DNA from: Malus domestica
Taxonomy: Eukaryota > Streptophyta > Magnoliopsida > Rosales > Rosaceae
Direction: 5' to 3'
Length of the DNA stretch: 64,000 bases
NCBI RefSeq assembly: GCF_042453785.1
Contig: NC_091670.1
Span: 36,343,501 to 36,407,500 of the forward strand
Both the position numbers and the translations under genes were made by a program. Of the stretch, positions 46,395-58,358 are shown piece by piece; the stretch's first letter is position 1, and every line of letters begins with the position of its first letter. Below the pieces are notes generated by a model. That model was not told the DNA's origin, did not search any database, and worked only from the letters and a program-made list of their open reading frames with translations.

Positions 46395-47733
46395 AAACCT
46401 TAGGCCATTTTTAATGGGATTAATGATACTATGTCTGTTGGGTGTACTAGATTTTGAGTTGAGATCCATTGGATCTATGTGTTTGAAGTCGAGGAACTCG
46501 GAAATCCGAACTGTTCAAAAGAGGAAGAGATTCAGGTCGTTCAAAAAACTTGATTTTATGTGAAGTGAGCCAGTAAAATTGACTAATGGGGTCCCAATAT
46601 TTAAATTGAGGGGGTCCCTTTTTTGAATCCATGGGTTCCAGTCACAGAAATCCGGAAACTATCTCAATTACATGACAAAATACAACAAGTTAAAGATTTA
46701 AACTAAAGTTAAGTAGGAGGAATGATTACCATATAAAATAAAATAAAATACAAAGAGAAAGAAACAGCACTTGTGATGATACAAACATGATTGCTTAGAT
46801 TAACTAAAACACTTTTAAAGATTCTTGACTTAAATCTTGGTCTTACACCAACGGTAGGATGCGCCTCAATTAAATTAATCATCTAATAGAAAACTTTATT
46901 ACATGTGACCACCTCCGTTCTTATCAAATTATTTAAATTAAATTTTGAGCACCATTCACGGACTTCCCATTGGTCCTTAAATTACCCAAGGTCATTTTTT
47001 TTTTTACAAATGATATTATTCTACACTAAGAAGGAAGGAGTGGGCTCAGCCTCACAATAGACTAACAATAATTTGGCGAGAATTGAACCTAAGATCTATC
47101 ATTTATAAGTGAAAAAGAATATAACTAGATGGTAGTACTAAGTGACAAAGTCACATTTTTAAAAAACAAACTATTGTCTACACTAAATGAGAGAGGGTGA
47201 GTTTAGCTTCACGATAGACTAACAATAATATGATTCAAATTCGTTTTTGACGAGAATCGAACCTAGAGTCACGTTTAACTCCACAGATGTTTAATTTTTC
47301 ACAAACTACAAAATAATGTTACCTCATAACAAATATCAAAGTCATTACAAATATATGTTGTTCTCATACCCATGTAAGTCAAACACAACATCAAGTGAAG
47401 AAAATTATCACTACTTCAAAAGCTAGTGGATACAAGCTAACTCGTAATTTGCTGATATATATTATTTTCCATATTTTGGAAGAGGTGGCAACGTTGAATC
47501 CGCCATCAGCATTAACAAAAACAAATGCTTATATTTACGAAAATTCTAGAATAACCCATGTAATTGTTCTGAAGTCTTGACCCCTAAATCCTTAACGATG
47601 AATCCAACGGCTAAAAATCCTAACTTCTGATCTGGTCATACATATTATATAGTCCTCAGATCAAGAAGTATGGGGTCTCAACCAAAAGTTGGAAATAAAT
47701 ATGAACTAATCAGAAAACAAGAAAAAATAATAT
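46395..47733. other. Gene-free spacer with SINE remnants
   Basis: Apart from the SINE-like pieces at 47020-47285 nothing gene-like is visible. The short open frames here have no recognisable similarity. Confidence 0.4.
47020..47285 (-). mobile_element. Two SINE remnants side by side (tRNA-related)
   Basis: On the minus strand 47153-47020 reads ACTACCATCTAGTTATATTC and then TTAGGTTCAATTCTCGCC, an A box/B box pair. 47285-47166 repeats the B-box part (CTAGGTTCGATTCTCGTC) and the tail TATTGTTAGTCTATCGTGA. The two share their 3' body, so they are two copies of one family, both decayed. Confidence 0.5.
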
Positions 47734-47928
47734 GGAGGCATATTGTCTGCCCTTCTGTTTGGGTGCCCTTCTCATTCTCTCATATTTTGTGCTGTCACGG
47801 TTAATCCACGTCAACATTTTATGTTAAATTTTTTATAGATATAAAATGTTGTTGTGCCTTAATCGTGACCGCATAAATAGGAGGGGATGAGAAGGGCACC
47901 CAAATAGGAGGGCAGATATTCTGGCTCC
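47734..47928. mobile_element. CACGGTTAAG-type fold-back MITE, copy 3 of 4
   Basis: Ends GGAGGCATATTGTCTGCCC and GGGCAGATATTCTGGCTCC are inverted, with GGGTGCCCTTCTCAT paired to ATGAGAAGGGCACCC inside. The loop is shorter than in the other copies. Confidence 0.8.
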
Positions 47929-47989
47929 AAATAGTATAGTTGGAGGCTGTCCAATAACAGTAGGATGCCAAATAAGCCAACAGAATCTT

Positions 47990-48195
47990 ATTTGGATCCT
48001 TTTGGTGAGGATTATAGGGATCCGTGAATCGTATTCGTTCATTGTATATCGTACGGTTAGTTTTTGTCAAATAATGTATGTGTTTAATTTTAAATAAAAA
48101 TATTTAAAATAAATTATAACCTTACGATGTATGATAAACGGACATAATTAACGGATCTCCAAGATCTTTGCGGTGAGAATCCAGGTTCCCAAATA
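47990..48195. mobile_element. Palindromic GGATCC-type MITE, copy 2 of 4
   Basis: GGATCCGTGAATCGTATTCG and TATATCGTACGGTTAG on the left are mirrored by ACCTTACGATGTATGATAAA and CGGACATAATTAACGGATC on the right. It lies about 60 bp after copy 3 of the other MITE family and close to the WAP promoter. Confidence 0.75.
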
Positions 48196-49192
48196 AGAAC
48201 AAATTAACTATATGGTTACGTCACGTAGCAAATTTACGCACCAATTTTAAAGCTTGGTCAACCCTCGTAATTATGGAGAAACAACGGGGTCAAACACATG
48301 CTCTCCCTCTCCCGCCCCCGAAGCCCAGAACTTTTCTCTTTGTCTATGAACCCTAAAAAATAAGACCCCAAAATTAGAAAAGTTTCAGTTCAAACGAAAA
48401 CAAGCAGCTTTTCCCAAAATTCAGAGTCGTCTCGGGATTTTCAAACACTCCTTAGCTGTTGATTTTTACCAATTGAAGTATCATCGGTGGATTCAGCTGC
48501 TTCATTGGTAAGTAGCTTGTTTTTGTGCTTCCATTTTTAGGAATTTTGGATTTTTAATTTTAATTTTTTTTTGGTATCCTGGAATTGTTTTCGTGGAAGC
48601 TCTGTTTGGCTGGTGAGAAAATAGTCTAAAAGCTGAATTTTGCAGTTCGTTTTGTTCTTTGAGCTTGTTTTAGCTCTGTTTGGTTGGTGAGAAAATGTAA
48701 GAAAGTGAAAGTATTAAGATAATTTGAATTGCGTATTGCATTTTTTGCTGCTTAACTTATGTGTTAATAGAAATGAAAAAAAATTTCAAAGACTGTAGAC
48801 TTAGAGATAAATATATATACATATATATGTGTGTGTGTGGGTGCATATTTGTTTTTGCATTTTTTTTAAATGACTTGATAAAGTTTTATCTTATGTTTTC
48901 TTCCATTTTTATTAGCACTTAAGCAGGTTCCTTTGTGATTTGATTCACAGTTACATGAAATTTAGTTGAGTCGACAAGATTATAGTTATTGGGACTTTTT
49001 TAATTGTGATTTTTCCTTCTTTTTTTTTATTTTTAATTTTTTTAACTTTTGCAGTTCAACGGGTCTGCGTAGTGTGTTGGTAATTGTTGAGGACGAAGTG
49101 ATCCTTTTGGGGATTGTATATTGGTAGTGGTTATACTCTGCAATGTCTTGGTGGTGATGTTCGTTTTATACGTGTGAAGAACCGAAGAAGTT
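48196..49192 (+). promoter_or_regulatory. WAP leader with intron
   Basis: A donor CATTG|GTAAGTAGC at 48508 and an acceptor TTTTGCAG|TTCAACG at 49054/49055 mark a leader intron of about 547 bp with a T-rich 3' end. The first untranslated exon lies around 48300-48507. A TATATATACATATATATG run (about 48811) lies inside the intron. Confidence 0.6.
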
Positions 49193-52100
49193 ATGGAGAG
49201 TTTAGAAGTCATGAGTAACGGTGTTGAATCATGCAATGGAGATTCGGTTCAGCTTAGCAATGATGTGAAAGAAAATGATAATCGGGATCTTGACCTTCTC
49301 CAGGATTTGGATTCTTATTGGGAAGAAATCAGTGACCGGTTGACCATATCGAGGATGGTGAGTGACTCAGTCATCAAGGGGATTGTTAATGCAGTAACCA
49401 ATGACGCAGCAGAGAAAATTGCTCAAAAAGAACTAGAGGTGACTAAGCTGAAGGAAATGTTACATGTTTACCATTTGGGTGGTGAGGAAAACGAATTCTC
49501 ACCCATGCAGCGAGAGTCAAAGGGAACTGAAGACAGACCTATTAAAAAAGGTGCCAAAGGTGGCATGCGTCCTAGCTTTCTTGAAGCTGTCGTACAGCAT
49601 GATGGCATAGAAAAAACTTTGGGCATCTTAAAAGGAACAACTGAAGAGCACTTCAAGCAGCTCAAGAATGAAATTGATGGGATTAGAGGGTGTAGTTCGA
49701 TCAAGAGGATTGGTTCTGGTTCTCAGTTGTTGGGTTTCGGTGACATACTGCAAGATAATGTATCTGACAGATGGATTGATGTGGATAGATTGCTCAATAG
49801 CCTAAAAGGTGCAATAGAAACTGTCTTTCAACGGGTGGAAGAAATGGTTAGCTTGGCAAATGCATCAGTCTGTGAATGGCAGCAGGAGCAGGATTTTAAA
49901 GCAGAAATAGACGCACTGGTGATGAGGAATTGTATCCGGAGTGTTGAAGAAAAAAATTTGGACCGGTTTCATGGCGATAAGAATTTGCATTGGCTTGGAA
50001 GGATGGAAGAGATATCAAGTTTACGTGAGGAATTAGATACCATTTCAAAATCACTATCTATTTCTGACATTGGGCACCTATCTTCTTACGGGTCCTTGGA
50101 AGGTGATGAAGAGAGTAATAATTATAAGAAGGGTGACCGTTTGCACCGCAAGGTTTCATCATCGTTGCTATCATCACCAACAATGACTTCAACATCAACA
50201 TCAACATCAACATCATCATCATCATCTCTTTGGGAAGAAAATGGAAAACATGATGAGTCAGAAATAATGCAAGAACATTTGGATGCCACCCGGCTTAGGC
50301 ATATGTCAATAGATGAGTTGACAAACTATTACAATAATGAGATGACTAAATTGAAGAGAAGTCATGAATCTGAAGTGCTAAATTTGACTGAGCAACTATT
50401 CAGCCTCAGAAGAGAATTTTTCAGGGAAAGGGGATCCTCTTTGCCGTCAAAGAAGAGTAAGGAGTTTGACATGTTGAGGAGGCGAATCTCTGAGGTTATT
50501 ACTAAATTAGATGAAGTGCTTGTCGAAAAGGCGGACGTGGCTACATTTGGTATTTATGAAGAAAGTCTTAGCAGTTTGAAAGACAGACTGGAGTTGCTCA
50601 TTTCAGAAAATAAGCACCTCAGATATTTGCTTGCAGATAAGAAAAGGGAAGTTAAGTGTCTTTCAATTCAAGTTTCTGAGGCTGCTAAGAAAATGTCAGA
50701 ACATTCCATGGCTGAGGCAAAGTTGTTAAAAACAACTGCTAATCTTAAATCAGCTGTTAAAGATGCGGATATTGAAGCTTTAATTGTTGAAGATACATAT
50801 GCTTGTATTCTCAGGGGAATGATGGATCAAATTAATTGTATCGCTGAAGAGTCACATATGGAAAATATTTATATGCAAGAAATCTACAAAGGTATACTTA
50901 AAGAAGCTGCCCATAGTGCTCAACCTGCTAGCCAACGTGAAATTGAAGATTTGAGTATGGAGTACACTATCATGCAAGAACTATGTGTACTTGTATTCAA
51001 AGAAGTCATGAAAGATGCTGAGAAAAATCTCAACAACCTGAACTTGAAATATATAGAAGAAAATGAACTCCGGGTTTTGATTGAGATGGAAAAACTAGAA
51101 AAAGAGAAACAATGTGAATTGGAGGTTGCAAACACAGTGAGATTAAAGCAAGAAATATTATCTCTGTCAGAAGAAAAGGAGCAGTTGGCACAGGATGCAA
51201 CAGCGGCATTGGAAAACGAAAAGGAGAGATATGAATTAGCTGCTCAGGAGCTACATAATTTAAGGGACGAGACATGTCGGCAACAGAAATTGATTTCTGA
51301 CAGCATTGAAGAGTCAAATGCTACAAAGCAGAACTTAACTGATGCATTGGAGCAAATTGAAAGACGTAAGGCTGACATGTGCATGTTAGATCAGAGGCTT
51401 GAACTAGCAATGAAAGAGTTAAGCGAAGTTAATGAGGAGAGGAGAATGCTTCTTGATGCAAACCAAGAGAAGCAGAATGTTTTATCTTTGTTGGAAGCAA
51501 AAGAAAGGGAACACAAGCAGCAATTGGAATCAACGGCTGTGTATATCCGTGAATTATTGAAAGGGGTTGCTGAATTTGAATGTAGAGTAACACAAGATAT
51601 TTCAAGGAAATGTTCAAGGTACTTGCTCGGTTATTTTTATCTCTTATTGCTTCGTGTAAATTCTTTTGTGCTCGAGTTCTGTCAATAGATTTGCTTCCAC
51701 ATTCTTATATGATTCCTGGATGGGGTGATGTTTTGTTAATCTAATGGGATGTGTTTCTACATTCGGAACCCTCATAATGTACCTGTGGCTTTGTTTCCAG
51801 GTTGAAGAGTTTGGGTTCTCAATTGCGTTTTCTTAAACAAAAAGCTAATGTCATTGTAAGAAGAGGGTTGCTGTACCGGCAGAGACTCGAAAAGAAATGT
51901 TCTGACCTTGAAAAGGCCGAAGCTGAGGTATGTGAATTCCAATCAGATAAGTACTATGCATTCGTATATTCCAACTTGATGTTTTGGCCTCATATTATAT
52001 TTCGTGCTATAAAACCCATGGAATTGAATCGATGCTTGCATATACACGTGGGAGGAGCTGTTTGAGATGCCCTGCTGGATGACGGAACAGTGTAAATATG

Positions 52101-52860
52101 ATTGGAAGTTATCTTCCATTACTGACCCTGAAATGACTTCTCTTTCAGTGTTATGTTGTAATTTTGTTATGCAAGAAAAGGAATTATATCTTTAAGTATA
52201 TTGTTAGATGAACTTCTGATTACGAATCAAGGATAGCTTTTGTAGTTTGTTATAATTGAGTTTTTGTCATTGAATTTCAGGTTGATCTTTTGGGGGATGA
52301 GGTGGGGACTCTATTGAGCCTTGTTGAGAAAATATACATTGCTCTTGATCATTATTCACCAGTATTGAAGCATTATCCTGGAGTAAGATGCTTTCTTTTA
52401 TCCATTGGTTGATCATGTTAGCTCTATATACCTTCTAGATTTCAGGGGAACCAGTGTACAATATGAATGTATTGATGTTTGTGGAAGTATCGGATGCCTG
52501 TGTTTGAAAAAAGTTTGATGTCGGTGTAAATATCAATTAAAATTGGAGGAAACGACAGAAATTTATCCCAAGCATGAAAGTTAATAAAAACTTATAATTG
52601 ATTCTGAATTATAATAAAAATGTTGTGCTTCTAACAAAAGCAATTCTGCAAATAGGCCCTTATATATTTTGTAAGAATTAGTGGGAATATGTTCATATCT
52701 GTTAATAAGTTTTTGGTTCAGAAGATCTAGTGTGGTGAATGCTTTGATGAGCGGAAATAACATATGTATGTTGATCGCATCTTTTCTCTTGCGTTTGCAG
52801 ATAACTGAAATCTTGACGCTGGTAAGAAGAGAACTAACTGGAGAAATTAAAGCAGCTTGA
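49193..52860 (+). CDS. WAP: WPP domain-associated protein (coiled-coil)
   Basis: Four exons, 49193-51618, 51801-51927, 52281-52382 and 52801-52860, give 904 aa. The family (tomato WAP, Arabidopsis At2g34730, often labelled myosin heavy chain-related) binds WPP-domain proteins such as MAF1, which attach to the plant nuclear envelope and Golgi. The N-terminal signature [20 protein letters not shown] with [12 protein letters not shown] and [14 protein letters not shown] is diagnostic. Residues about 320-355 contain a Ser/Thr-rich run ([20 protein letters not shown]), then [20 protein letters not shown]. Long heptad-rich coiled coils fill the rest ([20 protein letters not shown]). The frame continues past the exon 1 donor for 23 codons in the intron; the spliced reading [20 protein letters not shown] is the family one. 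No transmembrane segment seen. Confidence 0.9.
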
Positions 52861-53753
52861 TACACCCTTTTGCCTTTGGTAAGGTTTCCAATTTAATGGT
52901 TTCGTCTTTCTACAACAGCTCATCATGTCACATAACTCCTATAAATGTGTTTAAATTTTACTTATTTGAAACTGTTGGGTCGAATACTCTTAATGGTCTC
53001 GCCCTTGCATCTTTTGTGTGACGCAGTGTCAGCAGAGTAGTTGTCAGGCAATTCACAGCCTTTGTCAAAACAACCATCCAGGAAAAAGTCGAGGGCCCTG
53101 AAGAGAGATAATCCCATAAGAGAGACATGTTGCAGAAGCAAAATTTGACAAAGGAACAAGATGTGAAATGGTTTGCAACCAACAGGGGCAGTGCGAAAAT
53201 CGAAAATAGTGAGCTTGGTTTTTGAAGTATAGTTTTTATTCGATTCTTTTTGTCTAGGTGCCGAGGTAAACTACTTCCTCCTTCCATGGTTGGAAGAAGT
53301 TGTTTTAGAGTCCACTTGTTTCCTATAGGTTTAGAGTCCGATTTGTATGTCCCTGCAGTGAAGAGTCTTTTTACATAGCAATACTTTTTTGGGTAAATAC
53401 TACATGTTTGTTTCAGCGCTGCTTTCTATTGTAAAGTAAAAACTTTCTTTCATAAAATAAATAAATTAATTAAGAGAGGGGATCTGTAACACTACCTTTT
53501 TTTACACAAAATTTTGACACGTTTTTGTGTGGCTTATTCAGTAATGTATTTTAACGATTTGAATTTTTGGTAGACATGATCTTTGAGGAAGACGTAAATG
53601 ATAGATGATTCGAATCGTTGAAATACATTACAGAGTAGGTTGTACAAAAATATTGTGTTAAAAAAATTTGTGTCAAGGATCCATCTTATTAATTAATTAA
53701 AATGACAACGAATCGAAAGTTCCAACTTTTCTTTTTCCTGTTGAAAAATAGAA
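52861..53753. other. WAP 3' UTR and spacer
   Basis: 52861-53400 is probably WAP 3' UTR, perhaps with one more untranslated exon near 53030. Beyond 53450 an inverted pair, TTTTTGTGTGGCTTATTCAG with CCTACTCTGTAATGTATTTC-like sequence near 53630, suggests a small decayed MITE. No gene seen. Confidence 0.4.
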
Positions 53754-56700
53754 TCATAGATTACTATTCAAATGTTGCAGATGAAATACAACTTCTCCCC
53801 GGACTTGGTCTCTTCTGATCTTTCCGGTCGTAGTCGCCGGAAACGGCTTCTTCCATAAAATGAATATTTTTGGTATCTTAAACCTGCAAATATCATAGGA
53901 TTAATGTTAACCATTATATGGTAATTGCACATGTGTACAAAATTTTCCATGCGAAGCGAGAACGAGAAATTTGAGACACGCTTGGCTCCTTACCCCGTCA
54001 AATTTTTTTGTTTACAATGTTGGGAAAGAACATCACTGGAGATGTGAGGCATTTGTTTTGAGACAGAGTGTTTGATGGTTGTATACATCCACTGCCAATC
54101 TTCTCTTATTTGAACACAAGCAACAACCATCTCGGTGAGACGAGAATCCGGAATTCCGACGACAACAACGCCGGTTACCCCTGGATGTTGTAATAGGGTT
54201 CTCTCCACCTACGGATCGGAGATAAGTAATGAAATAAGTAAATGTACTTTTTTAAATCGGTGAATCCGTGACAGTAAAAATCTAGGGTGTATGGGCCGGT
54301 TATATGTAACTTTGAGACTCACATACCTCTTCAGGGTAAATGTTCTCCCCTCCGCTCTTGATCCGACCGTTTGCTCGTCCGATTAGCCACACATTGCCAG
54401 AGTCATCAACGGATCCAACGTCGCCGGTGTCAAACCATACTTCATTGCCGGAAACTGACTCATTTGGTGGATTTCCGAACCAATATCTGAGCATCACATG
54501 TTGACCTCTAGTTAAGATCCTTCCCACATGAGAGGAGCCATCGACCGAGATCTTTAGTTCCACATGAGGAGCCGGCTTCCCAACACAAACACCCCTTTCT
54601 TCATGAGCTGAATGCAGTTTTCGTTCATCATTCAACCGTGGAGGGCAGCCAGAGTTGTCAACACTTGGATCATACAGAGTCATGAAGGTTAATGACGAGC
54701 TTGTCTCCGTCATTCCTTAAGTTATCGGAAGGTAAGGAGAAACAAAATCGTAAGATTTTCGAATCAAATTTTCAAGGACTAATGGCTCGTCTGGTGTCTA
54801 GGACTAAATTGGATTGGATAACTCGTAAAACCGATCAAATCCAATCCTAGACACCAGACGATCCCTATGTAAACGAGGGAACCTGCTGGGATAAAGATAA
54901 CTTACCATAAGCTGAAAGAAGCTTAGCTTGTGGGAACAATTTAATGGCAGCTTTGGTCAGCTCAATTGACAAGCCTCCACCTCCATTTAACACCTTCTTC
55001 ACACTATCTATCCCTTTCCATGTTTCCTTCCCCCTGACATATTTCAGAACATGAACACCGAAAAACAATGGACGCAAGGCACAGTACAAATCGAAACTAT
55101 GACACTAAGCGCTGCAAAGTACAAGGCTTTGGAAGTTGATTTTCTTTGCATTCGTGCGTGCATTACTTAGAAAAAAAGGGTCATCAATTCACCTGAACTT
55201 AGAAACCAAATCAGCCATCATTGCAGGAACGGTGATCAGAGAAGTCACGCTATGTCGCTCAATGGCTTCGAGGGCGGATTTAGCCTCAAACTTGGGCATC
55301 AAGACATGGCGTGCTCCGATCATTAGCATTGCCAGAGCTGATGACAACCCACCAATGTGGCACAATGGAGCAGTATGCAAGTAAACCTGCAAACATCCAC
55401 ACAATTCAACGTTATGAAGTCGTTCAACTTCGTGGGCTGAATCTTGTTCAAACCCCGCTTTTGTGCAAAAACCTAGTCCGAGCATTCTCGACTACCTAAC
55501 TGCAAACTACGAAAAGAACACTTACGTACATCATCCTCACCATAGCCAGCAACGGCGATTTTCGCTAGGGACTGTATGATAAAAGCCGAGTGGCTTAGGG
55601 TAACTCCCTTTGGCCTTCCAGAGGTTCCTACATATTTAACAAGAACAAATCGATATCTAAAACAAATTAGTGACCGGATTATCTTACAACTAATATCCGA
55701 AAAATCTTTTGAGAACAAATAAACACAGTAGAGAGAGCTCGTGCCAGAAGTGAAGCATATGATCACAGCCCCCTCAGGTGCCCAGGAGTAGTTCAATGGC
55801 AGCGCAGCTCCTACGGAATGCTTTTTAATCGACTCAGTAGTTAACGCTGGCCAAATGAAGAATGAAGATGAACACATTAACCTAATTGGTTTTCATTACA
55901 ATTTTCTAAATGTGAAATACATGTCTTAGAAACTACATACGATTATTCGAAGCCCTTAAGACATCCGAGGAAGGAGAATCCACCGAAACATGCCACCTCA
56001 GAGAAGGTATATCGCGAAGTTGAAGCTTTGAGTACCAAGGGATGCAGCTACCATCGGTCACTAACATTGCCGGCCTCACTACCTCCATTGCCAAAAGTGC
56101 TTCTTCATAGCTCTGCAGGGGTGCAAACACAAATTAAACAGATGCTGGGTCAGATTTTGTTACAGAAAAGTAATTGACAAAATTATGGTTTCAAAGTTTA
56201 CTTACGTACCCATCGGTAATTAAGAGGAGCAGCTATGGCACCAACATATGCAATGGCTAGTAACCACTCTAAATACAACTCACTGAGAATAACGAAACCA
56301 AATATTAGTACTGAGCCATGTTTTGGAATGGCTAAAAGTGCTTTCAGATTACCAAAAAACGCTTCTAACCGTAATTAAAAAAAGATAACTAAATGTGTTT
56401 ATGGACGATAAAAGCACTTTTTCAGCTTTCTCGAGAAGTTTTAAGAGATGTTTTGTTGTGCTTCTAATAACGTTATGAGCGAAAGTGCTTTTTCAAGAAA
56501 CGTTTGAATTTTAATAAAAAGTTCGTTTCGTTTCTGGTAAAATTATGAGTAGAAGTAGAAGTACTTCCTAAAATCCTGAACGAGTCCTTAGGATTGACCA
56601 TCTTTGAAAAAGCATTTTACAAGTGAAGCAGCACCTGTTGAAGGCAGCAATCGAAACGACGTCACCAGAACATATGCCGAGCGGAAGCAGGCCTCGGGCC

Positions 56701-56834
56701 AGTTCCATGACACCGTCCGCGAACTCCTTGCCCGTCTTTTGGCGGTTGCCGGTGACCATGACCACTGAATTGCGCCGGAGGGTAGATAGGAGGCTCATGC
56801 ACTGGCAAATGTGGGCCTGTGAGTAATTACCCAT
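53754..56834 (-). CDS. AAE14: AAE14, o-succinylbenzoyl-CoA ligase (MenE)
   Basis: Ten exons give 566 aa: 56834-56635, 56282-56210, 56112-55941, 55846-55745, 55627-55530, 55386-55193, 55033-54906, 54715-54327, 54208-53994 and 53883-53754. AAE14 activates o-succinylbenzoate with ATP and CoA in phylloquinone (vitamin K1) synthesis and is found in plastids and peroxisomes. Acyl-adenylate signatures are seen: the P-loop-like FTSGTSGRPKGVTLSH across an intron, LSAYGMTETSSSLTF, WFDTGDVGSVDDSGNVWLIG, GRANGRIKSGGENIYPEEVE and the C-terminal lysine motif TTTGKIRRDQV. The protein ends VVFHLQHLNSNL; it lacks the usual SSL/SKL-like ending and so may rely on other targeting. One junction (donor at 55744) reads G|GCACGA rather than GT; all others are GT-AG. 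Length and motifs are otherwise complete, and the first in-frame ATG is at 56834. Confidence 0.92.
56312..56591. mobile_element. AGTGCTTTT-type MITE in AAE14 intron 1
   Basis: The stretch holds repeated inverted AAAAGTGCTTT and AAAGCACTTTTTCAGC motifs and related ends (GAGCCATGTTTTGGAATGGC against the reverse complement of TCCTGAACGAGTCC). This type of hAT-like MITE also seems to occur at 59572-59775. No clear target duplication seen. Confidence 0.45.
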
Positions 56835-57261
56835 TTCTCTGGGGTGCAAACCAGTAATCTACTAAAATTGCTGTTCTTTTGTGAGGCTCTAAGAATTCCG
56901 TTTGAAAGAAGGAGCGGGGAGAGAAAGAGAGGTCTGAGCAGAGTGCCATTGGAAGACTGGATTTCAAGTTATCTTATCTTAAGTCAATCACAGCAGCTAT
57001 GTTACCACACATTGATAATATTTTAAGTCAATCACTTATTATTGTGCAGTATTTTTGTTATTCAAATGTTTTATATTTTTCACATAACAGTACGTGATTG
57101 ACTTAAAAATTGCATTAAAAAAAAAATCATGCAAATGAAAGTTTATCTACCGTAAAAGTTTGATTTTTCTCATTTTTCTTAGAATTTAAAGGAGGAAAAA
57201 GAAAAGAAGGTGTGGATAGCTATTATTACTACACAAAAACAATGAAGGAGAAGTAACTTGA

Positions 57262-57480
57262 GTCCGGATCCTTGCCGGCTCCTCTTTGGAAGGATTTCGG
57301 AGATCTGTGAATCGTGTCTGTTTATCGTACATCGTGCGGTCAGAAATTATTTTAAATATTTTTATTTAAAAATAAACATAAATAGTATATGACAAAAACT
57401 AACCGCACGATGTACGATGAACGGACACAATTCACGGATCTTCAGAATCCTCACCAAAATGATCCGGAGAGGATCATGTT
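57262..57480. mobile_element. Palindromic GGATCC-type MITE, copy 3 of 4
   Basis: Left CGTGTCTGTTTATCGTACAT with CGTGCGGTCAG pairs with right CTAACCGCACGATGTACGAT and GAACGGACACAATTCACGG. Ends GTCCGGATCC and GGATCCGG-like. Best preserved palindrome of the four. Confidence 0.8.
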
Positions 57481-57582
57481 GGAAGTAACTTAACATCAAA
57501 GTTAAGCCCATATTAATAATTTACCCAAAAAAAATCCCATATTAATAAAATAAATAAATAAAGTTAAGCCTCCACGCTGCTT

Positions 57583-57697
57583 CGTTGCCAAAGGTTTCAG
57601 CAGGAACTCCTGCTTACGCCCAATCCCGAATGCTTGAACACGTGTCCACTCAAGATTAAGTGTAAGCAGCAACTCGTGCTGAAACCTTCGGCAGCCA
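57583..57697. other. Imperfect hairpin, possible small-RNA precursor or MITE
   Basis: The left arm TTGCCAAAGGTTTCAGCAGG and AACTCCTGCTTACGC faces, in inverted form, GTAAGCAGCAACTCGTGCTG and AAACCTTCGGCAGCCA, giving about 36 paired positions with several mismatches around a loop of about 45 nt. The size is compatible with a plant miRNA precursor but also with a small fold-back element. No known miRNA was recognised. Confidence 0.45.
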
Positions 57698-58009
57698 AGT
57701 CTTATTCCACATATAATGTTAATAACATGATAAAGCAAACCGTGACAATCTACTTTTGGCATCACGGATGAAATATGACTATTTCTTATCAAGCTTCTTT
57801 TTTTATTTTTTGGACGAATATTTCTTATCAAGCTCTACAAAAAAAGATAATGCCATTCTTTGAATCCAAAACCAGTATCCAAGCTTTACAATAATACAAA
57901 GCAAAAGCTTCACCATCACAGCAGATAAAAGTTGCTACACCCAAATTAACGGCCACGCCCATCTTTTCATGTAATCCATCATCCTTATGTTTGATGTTTC
58001 GGATTAGAT

Positions 58010-58091
58010 TGAATTCAGAATTTCATAAAATTTAAATATGTTAAACCGGTTGAATTCAGAATTTCATAAAATTTAAATATGTTAAACCGGT
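58010..58091. repeat. Perfect 41 bp tandem duplication
   Basis: TGAATTCAGAATTTCATAAA plus the following 21 bases to ACCGGT occurs twice head to tail (58010-58050, 58051-58091) without differences, so the duplication is recent. Confidence 0.9.
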
Positions 58092-58162
58092 CTAAGTAAA
58101 AATATCAGTAGGGCTGACTGATAAAGATATCGCCTATGTCAAATGAGACTAAATTGCAAGCA

Positions 58163-58358
58163 GACAAGGATTATCTGCCCTCCACTTTCGGTGCCTTTCA
58201 TGTGTCCTCCTGTTTTGTATGGTCACGGTTAAGCCACGTCAACATTTTATATTGTTTTTTTCATAAATATAATAAGACAAAAATAAATAATAATATAAAA
58301 TGTTAACGTGGCTTAACCGTGACCATACAAACAGAAAGACACCGGAAATCCTTGTCCA
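58163..58358. mobile_element. CACGGTTAAG-type fold-back MITE, copy 4 of 4
   Basis: TATGGTCACGGTTAAGCCAC followed by GTCAACATTTTATATT is mirrored by AATATAAAATGTTAAC and GTGGCTTAACCGTGACCATA. The arms are nearly perfect over about 40 bp. Confidence 0.8.

Larger units (their letters stand above)
56835..58162. other. Spacer between AAE14 and the small membrane gene
   Basis: Contains the AAE14 promoter, a GGATCC-type MITE (57262-57480), a hairpin (57583-57697) and a 41 bp tandem duplication (58010-58091), each listed. A repeated TTAAGTCAATCA motif occurs near 56979 and 57024 with its inverted form near 57094. No gene seen. Confidence 0.4.
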
